A DNA stretch of 64,000 bases, taken from NCBI GenBank assembly GCA_947579605.1, contig OX388314.1:24004000-24067999 (forward strand), in the 5' to 3' direction. The position numbers and the translations under genes were made by a program. This DNA comes from Athripsodes cinereus. Its lineage: Eukaryota > Arthropoda > Insecta > Trichoptera > Leptoceridae. Positions 10,855 to 22,964 of the stretch are shown here, in pieces. The notes under the pieces are model-generated. The model had not been told where the DNA came from. It worked only from the letters and a program-made list of their open reading frames with translations, and ran no database searches. The first letter of the stretch is position 1; every line of letters starts with the position of its first letter.

Positions 10855-10906
10855 TACGTTCAGCTAGTCTGCTAGCTACCCCACTTGTGGGATAAACCGC
10901 AATTGT
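10855..10906 (+). repeat. Family A repeat, 3' fragment
   Basis: GTCTGCTAGCTACCCCACTT followed by GTGGGATAAACCGCAATTG. The 5' part is missing. Confidence 0.6.
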
Positions 10907-11267
10907 TTAGTATTATTATTTTTTTTTTGAGCCTTTAGAGAAAATATATGACAAGACATTCAAACAAGATAAGGAGTAACCACGAAAAAAATAACAATAC
11001 ATAATAAATAAAAACATTATGTCACATAGTAGTAGTCGTAGTAGTATTTGAAAATTTCAATAAAAATCAATATTTTAATAAAATATACCTACTATGTTAT
11101 TTTGTTGAAATATTGGTCGAACTAGCAGCCGATGAAGTATTGAACTTAATTGTTCCGGCGCCATTTAGACGGGAGATCGGGATCCATTTGAGATCTGAAA
11201 AATGAGATCCCAAGAAGATGGTTGCTTCTAAAGTTTGCATATAGCGTCTCTCGATTGGTGGACCTTA

Positions 11268-11405
11268 CATCGTGACAGTGAGAATGGTGGAATTGGTGAA
11301 CGTTGTCCATGGACACCGAAAGTGATCACTTAAGCCAGCCTAGAGCCAATTCGTAAGCGTTGGGACACCTTTCTCACTTCTTCCGATTAGATTTTGCACA
11401 ATGTT
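11268..11405. repeat. Family C repeat
   Basis: AATTGGTGAACGTTGTCCAT followed by GGACACC, AAGCCAGCCTAGAGCCAATT, AAGCGTTGGGACACC and CTTCCGATTAGATT. The same series recurs, more diverged, at 34722-34850. The GTCCATGGACACC core is common in lepidopteran dispersed repeats as I recall; class unknown. Confidence 0.5.
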
Positions 11406-13080
11406 GCATTGTGTAGAGATGGTTTTCCAATAGAGGTTTTTGATTGGCTATGTTATTTTAATAGTAAAACAGGAATATGGAATATTTTTCACGTCGAGCA
11501 TCTATTTATATGGGAATTTACAAAATAATAACAGCTAAACTGTAGTATTAATATTCCTAGAAACATTAGAAATTACCACAATCTGAATATCGTGTCGAGT
11601 ACAGCATGAACGAGACTATTTTCACGTTGAATTCTAAAGAAACTGTCCAGTATGTAGAACAATTCTACGAAAGCTTTGCAGTTTTCACCTAATAATAATA
11701 ATAATAATGAAACACGGAAGTGCAGCTGTAAGTACATAGAAAATATTCACATGGAAAATGGAAAAGTCGCCATCAAACATAATGTTATGTTGGTAGTGAA
11801 ACAATTTAAGAAAACATCAACATGGGGTAATAAAAGCAATGCTGCAAACATTGAGGCACTATAAACAAATAATGCACAGTAACCAGGGATGGATATCAAC
11901 ATCGATGTTTTATAATATTTATAGAGTTGATGGTTTTCTAAAAAATAAAATAGATTACCGATATTTATAATAAGGTTGTAGTGTGACTAACAAACTTTGT
12001 CTTAATTTTCCGCACATAAATGAGAGCTAAAAATGCAGGATTTAATTAATTATTAGGTCAATATAATGCATGTAGACCTAGTACTTAATAAAATTCAATT
12101 TTTTGCGTTAACTTTTGTATGGGAAAGCGAGACAATGTGTGACAGTTGGAAGGCAAAAATGACAGATGACGTCACATCTGTCAAAGTTTCTAATCATTCA
12201 AATGTAAGAAAAATATATTAAAATTGGACTATGAAATAATAATTATTTCATAACACCTCAAGACAGTTAAGATCCTAGATAGATGACACAATTTGAAAAC
12301 AATATTAAAAGCTTCGTTTTAGAATTTGTATGTGACTAATCAGATTAGGAGAAAAAATTGATTTATCATCGAAAAAAACTGCAAGTTACATGAAACGCTA
12401 AAAAACAAATTATCGATGTTATGAATTTTTGTCACAATTGGATGTCGGAGACTGAATTTTACTTACTACAAGTGTAGATGTTAATCATATTTTAAACCAC
12501 TCTAGATTAATCATTCCTGTTTATTACACTCATCGATAGTCATCCTATTTGAATAGATATTAACCAGGTAGGTATGTTGTATATGATACACGTACATATT
12601 ATGAGAACTTTCTTTAGGAGTGCATGACACAGAGTTTCAATGCTTATGAATCGACTCAAGGCTTGGTGAAGAGTGGTTCAAAATAATTTATTATGATTAA
12701 CTCATCGATGGTTTTAAAATTGTAATACGTCCCTAACAGTAGGCAATAACATAAAACTTATTGGATGTTTGTATGTATTATTTACATATGCGACTTGGTG
12801 GAAACGCCTGAAATAAAAGTGATGTGGAAAATGCAGTTGGAATGAAACAATGTTGGGAACAAAGTGAAGTGGGCTTATTATAAGTATAATAGTAAACTAT
12901 AGTAAACTATAGTTACGACATTAACGATACATTTTATTATGTACACTGGAATGGCAAGGATGCAAGAATACACATTTTCAGAAGCTTATATGAATTTCAA
13001 GAATTCGTCATAAAACGACTCGTTTACGAGTATTTTAGTGCCTATAAACATTCCACTGATGCACAAAGTAAATTGTTTAA
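11406..13080. other. Intergenic sequence with a CRE-containing inverted repeat
   Basis: No gene recognised. At 12161-12182 the arms GACAGATG and CATCTGTC flank ACGTCA, so that TGACGTCA (12167-12174), a perfect cAMP-response-element consensus, sits in the middle. A possible hAT-like start (CAGGGATGG at about 11884) has no matching end. Confidence 0.35.
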
Positions 13081-14843
13081 CACTAAACCTACCGACATTT
13101 TATGTATACCTATTCCTACCACGAGCGGTCAAATGACCGCTTCAAAAAAATAAATATATATCATTAGTATAGAACTTTTTTTTTTTTGCTAATTGGATAG
13201 TAAAAACATATTTTTGTTCTATTTAGAAAAGTTTTATGCACATTTATGCATTTTTAGCATATTTTTTACATATTATAGAATTTACTATTTTGCGTCGCAT
13301 ATTTTCCACATACGTAAGTAATTTTAACTTTTTCACAAATTGACGTAATAATATCTTATTTGATAAGATTTCCATCCAGATGAATCTATAAATGTATTTG
13401 TTCTTGTTTCTGATGAACATTCTTGGCGTAGCTGTGTCTCTTTCTGACATTTGGTCTTCTTGTGCCAACTGAAATAAAAATTATTCCTTCGAAATTTCTT
13501 CACCCGTAATTTCCTTATATTACATCCAAGCATTTATCCCGGCTAAATCTAAGATATTGAAAAGTACCTATAAAGGTATTTTTAACATTTAGATTTTACA
13601 CCATACTTTCTGGCCATTTAAGTTCCCCAAGTGAGGCTGATGGTTCTCTTTCTTTGTCTCTTCCCAAATATGGAGAACCGTTTACTATGTACTTACTCAC
13701 AACTTATATCGAAAGAGAACCAAAATTTTATACCAAATTTGTCCGATTTATTGGGCAAGTATAGAGTTAATCTACGACATGCTTTTATTAGGAAATAATT
13801 GTTCATCTATGGAGAGACAAATGCTCCTGGGTTATAACAGTTTTGACTGTTTTCGATGAAATGGAACCAAACTTGAGAGATGAAAGCAAACTCATCGTTT
13901 TGTAGGCATTAGCTACTTTGACTTCTATTGTAAAACCAAACAAATCTCTAAAATGATTTCTATAAATTCAGTTCGGTTTATAGTTGTCGAGGAAAATAAC
14001 GAACCCCATTTCTTATTCCATAAATATGATACTTAGATACATATTTTTAGGCACAAGCTAGACATTTGTTTCAATCGCTTGTTTGTTCATACTAGAGGTC
14101 TTCAAACTTTTTTGTTTCACAGACCACTCGCCATATTTTTCGGTTTTGGCTAGACCTAACCATACTTGATATTAATAATTTATACATTTATCAACTTCAA
14201 ATGCATTTCTGACATCTGGTATAATGTAACTCACATTGAAAGATTGTTCTTCAATAGTGCTTATTCCGATCAGTTCCTTTTTCTAATGACAATTTCTCTT
14301 CGTATTGACAACACTCATTTCTGCGATTATGTAAAAAAAATAGGTATTATTTGTATATGTGGATGATTCCATGGAGTGCCAAAAGTAAAATCAAGTCCTG
14401 TTTGTATGATATCCATTATCGTTGACCCCCATTTTCTTTTCATAAACCCCCACTTTTTTCCGCCGACATGGACTCTTTGTAGGTATTCTTAGACCTCTTG
14501 AAGTCGATATTGATCACTTTGGGAATCATTGGTTAACGCTGTAGATCCACAACTACACCACGGACTTATAAAACTTTTTTCATTTGTACACTTTCCGAAA
14601 AATAAAGTAGTTAATAACAGGAATTGTTCAAAAGGTCAAATGACCGCTCGTGGTAGACTAGACATGCAATAAAAAAAAATCAGAAACTAAAAAATAAAAA
14701 AAGTTGTGAATATTCAAAAATGGAATATATCCATATTATAGGAAAAGTCAGAAAGTTACATGTCGATACAGCAACGTTATGTACAAGAAATTCTAAACGA
14801 AATTTCAAAAACGGTCATTTGACCGCGCTCGGTAGGTTTAGTG
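13081..14843. mobile_element. Decayed piggyBac-like transposon with TTAA target sites
   Basis: The ends CACTAAACCTACCGA and TCGGTAGGTTTAGTG are perfect 15-bp inverted repeats, each flanked by TTAA (13077-13080 and 14844-14847), the target site diagnostic of piggyBac. The subterminal palindrome GCGGTCAAATGACCGC lies inside the left end; related copies lie at about 14631-14656 and 14809-14826 on the right. The interior shows only short ORFs. Minus-strand ORFs at 13244-13533 contain spaced Cys and Lys residues that could be the remains of a transposase C terminus, but no catalytic domain can be read. Probably a non-autonomous or degraded copy. Confidence 0.8.
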
Positions 14844-14956
14844 TTAAAATGTTACGAAATATTGCCAATTTTCTAAACAATCTTTTGAAGTTGATTTTTT
14901 ACCCTTGTTTTAAAAATGGAGACCAGAGTCGAAATTTTGAGCAATAGGTCTCTATT

Positions 14957-15175
14957 TATTCCATCATGGCATCTACTGCAGATTGGGTAGTCAGCAGATT
15001 TAACTGCATATATAAAACCGTGCGTGCATGCCAATAAAAAAATAAGATATTCAGAATGGGTGGCATACGTCATCATTGAATTATTGAAGATGAGAAATGT
15101 CTTATCGTAGCGTTGCGAATACCTACCCTTTTACAGGACATTCTAAATCTTACAGAAAAGAGTAAAAATCCCTGA
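14957..15175 (-). repeat. Family A repeat, diverged, nearly full
   Basis: Contains GATTGGGTAGTCAGCAGATT, GATATTCAGAATGGGTGGCA, TACAGGACATTCTAAATCTT and ACAGAAAAGAGTAAAAATCC in family A minus-strand order. It starts about 110 bases outside the piggyBac-like element. Confidence 0.6.
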
Positions 15176-15287
15176 GCATCTGTAATTGGGATTCCACTGG
15201 TATCCTATTTTATCTCCAAAATACACAAGGGTAGTCCGAGTTTCTACGAATATACAGTATGTCACCGAACAGAAATTATATTATTAC

Positions 15288-15575
15288 ACTAGCTGACCCG
15301 GCAAACGTTGTTTTGTGAAATACATTTGTCATATACAAATATCACTATTAAAAAATAGGGGTTAATGGCTCACCATAAAAAATAAAAAAAATTGACAAAA
15401 AATAAAATAAAAAAATTCAGGGTACATACCCTTAACTTTTAAGGGTATGAAAATAAATGTTGGCCAATTCTCAGACTTATCCGATAAAAACACAAAATTT
15501 CATCAAAATCGGTCCATCCATTTCGGAGGAGTATAATAACAAACACCGTGACACGAGAATTTTATGTATTAGATA
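15288..15575 (+). repeat. ACTAGCTGACCC-type dispersed repeat
   Basis: Begins ACTAGCTGACCCGGCAAACG and ends GTGACACGAGAATTTTATGT followed by ATTAGATA, with AAAATCGGTCCATCCATTTC before the end. The same terminus occurs inverted at 46550. Such repeats are widespread in insect genomes as I recall; I cannot assign the class with confidence. Confidence 0.65.
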
Positions 15576-16141
15576 AAGCCAATTTCTATAATTGAGTACA
15601 TTCCCCGACGCACTACTCAATTGTAAATAATTGTAATCCTATAATTCGATGAGTGAAATACACACGCTGTTTATGTGCATACCTAAAATATATGCATAAT
15701 AATATGAAGTTCCTACCCATTGCCCTATAAGCTAATAATACCTACAGTGTTTTGTAAACAAGAAAATAAGTATGTATTGTTATTTGAAAGGGTTAATATA
15801 TTTAGTGTAAGGTATTTTTGTACGTCAGCTTTTACAGTATTTTTAAAGATACAAAGTTATCCATAGGAATGTTCTATTTATTAATCTTTGCCATCATAGC
15901 ATCTTCTATAAATGAGAAAACCAGTGCAGTTGTAGGTTACGTGTGTATGTTTAAATATTATGTATATATTACATTTCCGCATTCATTTAGTACACTATCA
16001 CGGCATTTACCAGAAATGATGTAAGCCAATGGACTTAATGGACGCTTAATAAAACGTGTAAATTGTCTTTTTTTTTAAATCTTTTCTATACACAGATGTC
16101 AGTATAGCTGGCGGACTTATCACTTACGTAATTTCTTCCAG

Positions 16142-16366
16142 ACAACCAGTGCTACATTGAAGGACCCACCGTCCACCCGGATACCGCAGAAGTCTGGGGA
16201 CTTCCATTTATCCGAAATTCTACACTTAACAAATCTTGTCCACACCGGAGGCGCCATAGTGGGCAGCCTGAAGGGCTGGCCGGCCAAACCACCAAACCGC
16301 CAAAACCTCCGTGTGAAATCTTTTGACTAAACTCCTTCGATGTACCTTTATACGAGAGAAGCAAAC
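16142..16366 (-). repeat. Family B repeat
   Basis: GACCCACCGTCCACCCGGAT, AAGTCTGGGGACTTCCATTT, ACTTAACAAATCTTGTCCAC, GAAGGGCTGGCCGGCCAAAC and GAGAGAAGCAAACA. It aligns with 32544-32718. A 70-codon minus-strand ORF (ending with the peptide SAVSGWTVGPSM) is partly kept in both copies, which suggests decayed LINE coding sequence, but no domain is recognisable. Confidence 0.65.
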
Positions 16367-16555
16367 ATAGTAATACTACATATATCTATACAAAAAAAAG
16401 GAATCAAATAAACAAGTTATCTTAACCTAGGTTACAAAAGTTACAAAATAATAATAAGTAAAAGTGCGTAATATAGTTACAAAATAATTGCATAATATTC
16501 TGGACAAAATTGAGACAACCAGTGCTGTCTCAATTTTGCTGAGACAGTTCTCTTC

Positions 16556-16697
16556 CAAACCCTGGTTGCGAAAATTCCTTACGAAACTCCGCGACCCAGC
16601 TGGGAATCGAGCCCAGGACCTCGATTTTTCTTACCATCCTTTTTTTACGACACTTGAAAACTTGCTGAAAACAATGGGAGACCAATTCTTTGCCAGT
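16556..16697 (-). repeat. tRNA-like SINE piece joined to a family A 5' end
   Basis: On the minus strand CTGGGCTCGATTCCCAGCTG contains a box-B-like GGCTCGATTCC. Positions 16650-16697 carry the family A 5' end: GACACTTGAAAACTTGCTGA, GGGAGACCAATTCTTTGCCA and GTTGCTCCA. This is a second place where a tRNA-like piece meets family A. Confidence 0.45.
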
Positions 16698-19691
16698 TGC
16701 TCCACAGCTTTTATCTTTCCCAAAATTTTATAAAAAGATTTTTTTCCAAATTATAAGAAAAAAAGAACACGTATCAGAAAAAATCGAAAGTATTAAAAGG
16801 CGCAGATAAAAAATAATACAAATTAATTGAAAAATCTACATAGTACCAACAGTTATCAAGAGCGCAGCATAAGCGAGGGAGTAATTTAAACAGCTGATTG
16901 CCACCCTCGTGTGCACTCACTGCACACTACACGACGGGGGACTATTGTAATAATGCCTTTTTTTTCTTTCAATCGACCGCCCGTGTACTGTATTGTAGTA
17001 TGCTCTCCTGTTCTATTCAATTGAATATTGCTTTATTTTTTGTATCGCAAATATAAAACGAAATTCAATTCATTATAGTTTTCGCTTAATTTACTCTATA
17101 TTTTGTATCTGAGGTAAATAATATATTATTGATAGTTACAAAATACTACGTAATCGAAAATTTATCATTTTATGGAGTTGCAATACAAAATTTTACAATA
17201 GTTGAGTTTTACCCTATTATTTTGCGGTTGGTGTTTTGAAAAAAAAAAAACAAAAAAAAAAAAATTTATATAATGGAAATTTATTTATTCGCGGTGGTGG
17301 GTGATTTATTCGGCGACATTTACTACAAATCAAGGGCGCTAGAAAATAATATGTTGGAAAGTATTTATTGTAAACAAAGAAAACAATGACGTTGTCAGGA
17401 GCTAAAAAAAGAGACGAAAAATATGATTTCTACGTTCAGCTGGAGATATTTCTCATAACAACGAGATGGGTAGGTAATAGAGATAATAATACAAGCATCA
17501 ATTTTTTAATTTTAGCGTAAAAATGAGACAAAATGTTGCAATTTAGAAGAGACGGGACAAAGATGAAAGTGTGCAAAAAAGTAAGTACTATACAAAGATC
17601 TCATTGAATACTGTAATAACCCTTGCAATTGGGTATGAGAATGAGTAGGGTGGCAGAGCAGACATAGTACAGTATCAGGAAAATATAACAGAGAAAGAGT
17701 AGAAGAGGTTATTGAACGCATGGCTGAGCAGTCAAATGAACTCTTGAAGGCACAACGGAAGTACGTATATATTTTTGGATTATTTCCTTTTGTATGAGTG
17801 AATAATATGGCAGTATTCATCATTTGTTTGTTTGTTGAAGGTTTTCAGGCTCAAGAACCTTCGTCGCTCGCGGATTAATGTAGCAATTTATCAAATGACA
17901 ATGGCCAAGGACAAAGGCACATGGAAAAGTTTCTGCTCCAAACAAATATAAAGGAGAAATAAAATGCATTTCATTTTGTTTGTTACTGAATAAATAAGCA
18001 AGTGTATAATAAAAAATAACTTGGAAAGTTGCAGAAAAAAGCGGGTTCGTGTTACTAGAGACCGAAAAGAATGGAAAAGTTTGTAAAAAGACCTATATCT
18101 AGCAGTGGAGAGATGAGGACTAACAGAAATTAAGTAACATGCGAAGCTTTAATGGAGACGAGGAAATTAATCACCAACGTTTTTTGTTGTCGTCAATCTA
18201 GTGAACTATGAACTTGGTGAATCGAAGATAATTATATCCGTAGTTGCATATTTCCTCGTTATTATCATATAATCTTTTATTCAAATTCATTCCTCTACAT
18301 ATCCAGAATAATTCCAAGACACTTAATTTTGCATTCCGGAAATTAGTTCAACAAACAACTATCTTGTTTTATAATTGACATAAAAAATACGTTGAACGTT
18401 TAAGATTTAACTGTCTGTTGATCTCTAGCGGTAAATACACGCATATTTTATATATTTTCAAGAAGTCCGAAGAGTACTTCTAAAAAAATAATCCAAGAAA
18501 TTTGATGACCACAAAATGTAGGCCAAATGCTTTGCCCAGGTTTGGTTGCCCAGATTGATCTGTACACGTAATGATGACATAGCACATTTCAAATTCCTAA
18601 AGAATTTCAACACAAAAAGGGGCAAAAAATAAATCAACAACGGTACTTATATTATTTTTAAAAGGTTTCTGTCCACGATTTTGATTAATAAGATAGCGTG
18701 ACTAAGTGGAAAACCATAATAAACAATAATTCGTATGGATAGATTGGATAAATTTATCAAAATATAAACATGTAATATAATGAATATTTGCCATATATAG
18801 TATTCAACCGTGAAATTTAATATTGAAAACTCATTATACACGAATACCATAGTGAATGAAGTAACAATATAGACAGACAAAATTAATGGATACAGGGGCA
18901 AATTTTTGAACACAGATCAAAATACAACGTTACTTTATTTAATTTACTGAAAGGAAGAAGAACACTCAACAAGATTTGTTCAGAAAAATATACGATTCTT
19001 CGACAAAAAGTCAACTATTAAAACGGAAAACGGTTCGAACTCAAGTTTAAGGGCTTACCTAGGAACCTGGATGACCCTCTCATATAAAACACCATTCCCA
19101 TGACAACGATATCAAATGTGACTAGTTTGATGCATAGAACCTCTAAATTAAAGAGGTTGGTTTCTGCACTATGCTCCCAGGTGGAAAATTAAAGAGTTAC
19201 AAGAATAGATTCGACCTAGGAATCAAGTTTTGAGCTAATATCAATTTGTTTTCTGCGTCATTTCATGAAATTAAAAATAACTAATCCAAATTTTGTTGTT
19301 TTTAAGATATCGTGCGATAAATTTGCCCATTGCACAAAAATATCTGTTCTTTAGTTGTAACTTAGTTTTGATTTATTTATATTGTTTTTCATCCTTTATA
19401 TTTTGTGCAATAAAGATTTATATTATTATATAATCCAGAGGATTCGTCTCTGGTACTGCTATTCACGAATTACTGTCAGTGTAGCATGAATTCACGTATA
19501 ATATTGTATCGAATAAATTGGCGCATTAGTTAATTAACTGTGTATTGAATTGAGTAATTTGCAAGTATAGAACTCACCCATATCAACATACGGCTTGTTT
19601 CTGTTGAATAATTAGACAATACAAATAACTTAACCAAAAGTACAATATTACAAAAGGCGTTTCCCTGCTTCCATTCTTTGGTGTTAATTAC
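16698..19691. other. Intergenic sequence, one possible LINE relic
   Basis: Mostly AT-rich with A runs near 17240-17265. At 17830-17950 the plus strand can be read as NLRRSRINVAIYQMTMAKDK followed by GTWKSFC, faintly like a LINE C terminus (D-K-x-x-W-K), but without support from a second copy. A tail-like GTGCAATAAAGATTT lies at about 19406. Confidence 0.3.
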
Positions 19692-19893
19692 ATTTTTTTT
19701 AAAGCTATTTATATATATATTTTAATAAAAGATATATCTGGGTTTTGTTATAAACCCAAATACAACCTTATACACCTTTCACACTAAGCTAAAAGCTTGT
19801 GCCGTGAAAGGGGAGTTTGCCGGCACCTGGTATCGAACCACGGACCCCTTGTTCTAAAGGCCGAGACTCTACCTCCAGGCTACCGACGAACTC
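19692..19893 (-). mobile_element. tRNA-derived SINE, full copy
   Basis: On the minus strand the element starts GAGTTCGTCGGTAGCCTGGA with a box-A-like TAGCCTGGAGGTAGAG, then box B GGTTCGATACC, then a body with CCCCTTTCACGGCACAAGCT and TTGTATTTGGGTTTATAACA, and finishes in an A-rich tail (T-rich on the plus strand at 19693-19700). Box A to box B spacing fits a Pol III internal promoter. Related copies are at 25947 and 50086, with partial ones at 5826 and 39732. Confidence 0.8.
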
Positions 19894-20215
19894 AATATAC
19901 TTCTCTTTTTATTTCTTTTATACTCATTACATAAGATATCATGATATCCAGCACATAAACGTTAATAAACTCAAATTTAACGAGTACGAAACAGACCATT
20001 ATTAGAATCTATACAACACCTCTATTTTTTCAAGAAGGGTATAAGTTAGCTACATTATTCAGTGTGACATGATTTCGTGTATCAAATTTGATAAAACTAA
20101 ATCTTATATGGACAAACATATTTCTGTTAGTAACCAATCGGAAATGGGTGGATGGCCTTTGAACATAAAATATAATATTTTGTAAGTACATACACAGGTA
20201 CCTACATGTATTTGA

Positions 20216-20275
20216 ACGGGAGTCCCTCAAGGGTGTGTTTTGGGTCCCTCTTCATCAACGCAATAAACACACGAA
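20216..20275 (+). pseudogene. Reverse transcriptase motif fragment with frameshift
   Basis: From 20219 the sequence reads GVPQGCVLGP, then needs a one-base shift to continue LFINAIN. This is RT block 4 (G-x-P-Q-G-x-x-L-G-P-x-L-F) of a non-LTR retrotransposon. No other RT block is readable around it. Confidence 0.6.
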
Positions 20276-21582
20276 AATTAAAGCAGATAATAAAATTATT
20301 AATAAAAAAATGTAAACATAAAGGGACCAATTGATACAAATAATTATACTAAAGAAAATAATACCTAATTAAATACCTACTCTTCAACAACACTAAAATT
20401 ATTCGAATTGGAAAAAGGACCGTCAGAATGAAACTAAAGTGACATGACATAGTACAATAAGTTACGTAATTTATTACCATATATGAGTGTAGGACATTAT
20501 TTCGTTCAACAAAGGGGTGGTGACGAAGCAAATTTGCCAACACACAAATGTTAATTCACTTTTATACCAAAATTTTGACAATACGTATTTCCCTGGTACA
20601 TTAAACCAAAGCTATTAAACTAATGTCAGTTCCGGATTATTGTAAATAGAAACGATACATTTTCACATATTTTTCCATTTCTTTTATATTATTCTCCACG
20701 CCTAGAATTCTTTTAAAAGGCATTAAATGTTGTATTACAGCGAAGTAACAAAATTATGTTATTAAACATGCACACGATAACCTACATTTAATAGAAAAAT
20801 GCGGGTTTTAGTAAATTAAAATAATGATTGACACTGCCGGATGTAAACGAATAAACATTAAAAGGAATATGTACTCGTATAATTTATGGCAGTTCAATAT
20901 TGGTGGACATAACCTGAACTGCAACTACTGGAAAAAAAAACACCCAATAAAACACAGAAAATCAAAAAAGGAAAATGAATGAGGCGTTGAATATAAAGGA
21001 TACATTCTAACTTTTTATTTGCAAATAAGTGCTCAAAAGTAATGTCTTTTGTAAAGGAAACCAGGATCAAGGCATTAAATGTTGAGAGATAATCAAAGAA
21101 GACATAAAGAGGATGACTATTTGGAAACCAATAAAATAAAGTATGTGGACTTCTTTGGCATAAAATAACAATAAAATTTGCAAACGACAAAACCATTTTG
21201 AACATAAATCTTTGAATCAAGTAGAGTTTATTGTTTTTGCAGCTGTATAAGAATATCGTTGATGATATATCATTCAATAATCTCAAGGAGAGATGTTATT
21301 ATGATCAATCACTTTTTTAAATTGATTACTTCTTTTGATGATATAGCTATCTATACATGTGTAAAACTGCATTAATTTCAATGATTCATTAAAAACATAA
21401 TACAGTATTACACTATGATTATTGCAGACTCGGCATCAATAAGAGATAAGTAATGATCGTTATCCATCAAAAAAACTCTTAGAAAAATTTGGCAAAATTC
21501 TGAACCTATTAGGAACACGTCCGATAAATAAAAGCTTATATAGAGACCATTGGATTTAATTAGTAATCGTGTATTTGGCTGA
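20276..21582. other. Intergenic sequence, nothing recognised
   Basis: The longest ORF (20894-21286, minus, 130 codons) is rich in Phe and Leu and shows no domain. Its composition matches the local A/T skew, so it is probably chance. Confidence 0.4.
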
Positions 21583-21720
21583 GAGGAAGATGTTCAGAGA
21601 CGTCCGTCAGGGTCTTGAATGGATAGACTATACAGATCAAATCCTAAAAGATCTACAAGTGCTGAACAAAATGAACAGGAGAGCAAGAATGAAATGGCGT
21701 ATATATAATTATACAATCAG
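21583..21720 (+). pseudogene. LINE-3 reverse transcriptase C-terminal fragment
   Basis: Reads WIDYTDQILKDLQVLNKMNR followed by RARMKW in one frame. It aligns with LDHVDQILKDGRVLSKRNRC at 54312-54530. Both belong just before the stop of a non-LTR element. No start and no stop context remain. Confidence 0.55.
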
Positions 21721-22217
21721 GATCTTCAAATTGCAAGTAATTCATTAATCAGGTTCAAGCTTACCGTTCACATAATCTCACCACAAAGTAATGAGTGAGT
21801 TGTTATGTCAGTTTATTGACACATATGATGTGATCTTAACTCAAGATGTGCGCAAAAACGAGGCAAAAACGTCACAATAGCTGTATCGAGAAAATGTCAA
21901 TGCCGTTCTTAGTGTCAGCCAGTGCAAATAATAATAATACAGTAATATTATTATTTATTATACATAATATCTACAAGGAAACTTAGTACACTTGATCAAA
22001 CAACAGAGAAACTTGTTATGAGTTGGAGGATTGGAAACAAAGTATTGTTTTAAAATAACAGAATGATGCTAGTTATATAAAACATTGGTATGATAATGAT
22101 ACAAATGTTAACAAGAATTTTGACAACATAATAAAGTAAAATAAATTGATGAATCAGATAAGAGGCATTAAATTATTCTACCTGTTACATACTTCATAAT
22201 ATACTACTATTAATATA

Positions 22218-22345
22218 TTATCATCGCGGTATATCCCACTAGTGTGGTAGCCAGCGGACTAACTGCACGTAATAAACATACAAGTTGTCCTCTTGGTGCC
22301 ATTAAATGCTAAGGCATTCAGGATGGGTGACATACTTCATCGCCT
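22218..22345 (-). repeat. Family A repeat, 3' half
   Basis: TATCATCGCGGTATATCCCA, CTAGTGTGGTAGCCAGCGGA, ATAAACATACAAGTTGTCCT and CATTCAGGATGGGTGACATA. An AT microsatellite precedes it on the plus strand. Confidence 0.65.
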
Positions 22346-22447
22346 CATGTTTTCATTATACAAATACATTAAAAAAATTAACATTCACGCATCAAATTAT
22401 AAAGTTTATTTTTTTAACCGACGGTTCTTGGTGGAAGTTCATGTTAA

Positions 22448-22570
22448 ATTAATTATAAATAAAACACTTCCTTAGTACATCCATTGTGACTTTTATTGGA
22501 TGCGAGCCGGCTTTCACGAACTGGAGCACAGTGGATATTATACTATAGAAGTGTTTTATTTATAATGAAT
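22448..22570. repeat. Short foldback element
   Basis: Arms 22448-22470 and 22548-22570 are reverse complements with one mismatch (AATAAAACACTTC / GAAGTGTTTTATT). Inner segments ACATCCATTGTG and CACAGTGGAT extend the pairing. The 77-base interior is GC-richer (GCGAGCCGGC). No target duplication is evident. Confidence 0.6.
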
Positions 22571-22723
22571 TCATCTAATTATATATTACTATTTTCATGT
22601 CTGTTAAATTATTGGAGCAAGAAAGAAATTAAATGAAAAGGACGTGTCAATCGGGTGAATATAGTCAAATCTTTTTCTTAATAATCTCTGCAAAAAATAC
22701 ATCAATTATTATTATTATTATTA

Positions 22724-22964
22724 TATCATCACGGCATATCCCACAAGTGGGGTAGCCAGCAGATCAGCTGCATGTAAGAAACATGCAAACTGTCCTCTTC
22801 GTGCCAATATAAAATCAAGACATTCAGGATGGGTGGCAAGCCTCATCGCTGAATTTAAGAAGTAAAATGTCTTAATTTTTTCGAACACCTGCCTTTTACA
22901 GGACACTCGAAAACTTACGCAGAAGAGTGGGAGACAATTCTTTACCGGGTGCTCCACGGGATCT
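22724..22964 (-). repeat. Family A repeat, full-length reference copy
   Basis: Runs from CATCACGGCATATCCCACAA through CATGCAAACTGTCCTCTTCG, ATTCAGGATGGGTGGCAAGC, CTTTTACAGGACACTCGAAA to GCTCCACGG. On the minus strand it begins CGTGGAGC and ends with an (ATA)n tail. A minus ORF (22721-22981) is open through the unit, but other copies carry stops, so coding is not supported. Several copies share this 5' boundary, which suggests a discrete SINE-like unit and not a random LINE truncation. Confidence 0.75.

Noticed and set aside
11884..12525. Possible hAT element starting CAGGGATGG
   Set aside because: The only candidate partner end (ATTCCTG near 12515) matches poorly and the 8-base flanks do not agree.
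20894..21286. 130-codon ORF on the minus strand
   Set aside because: Phe/Leu/Ser-rich translation of AT-skewed sequence; no domain, no second copy and no splice context.
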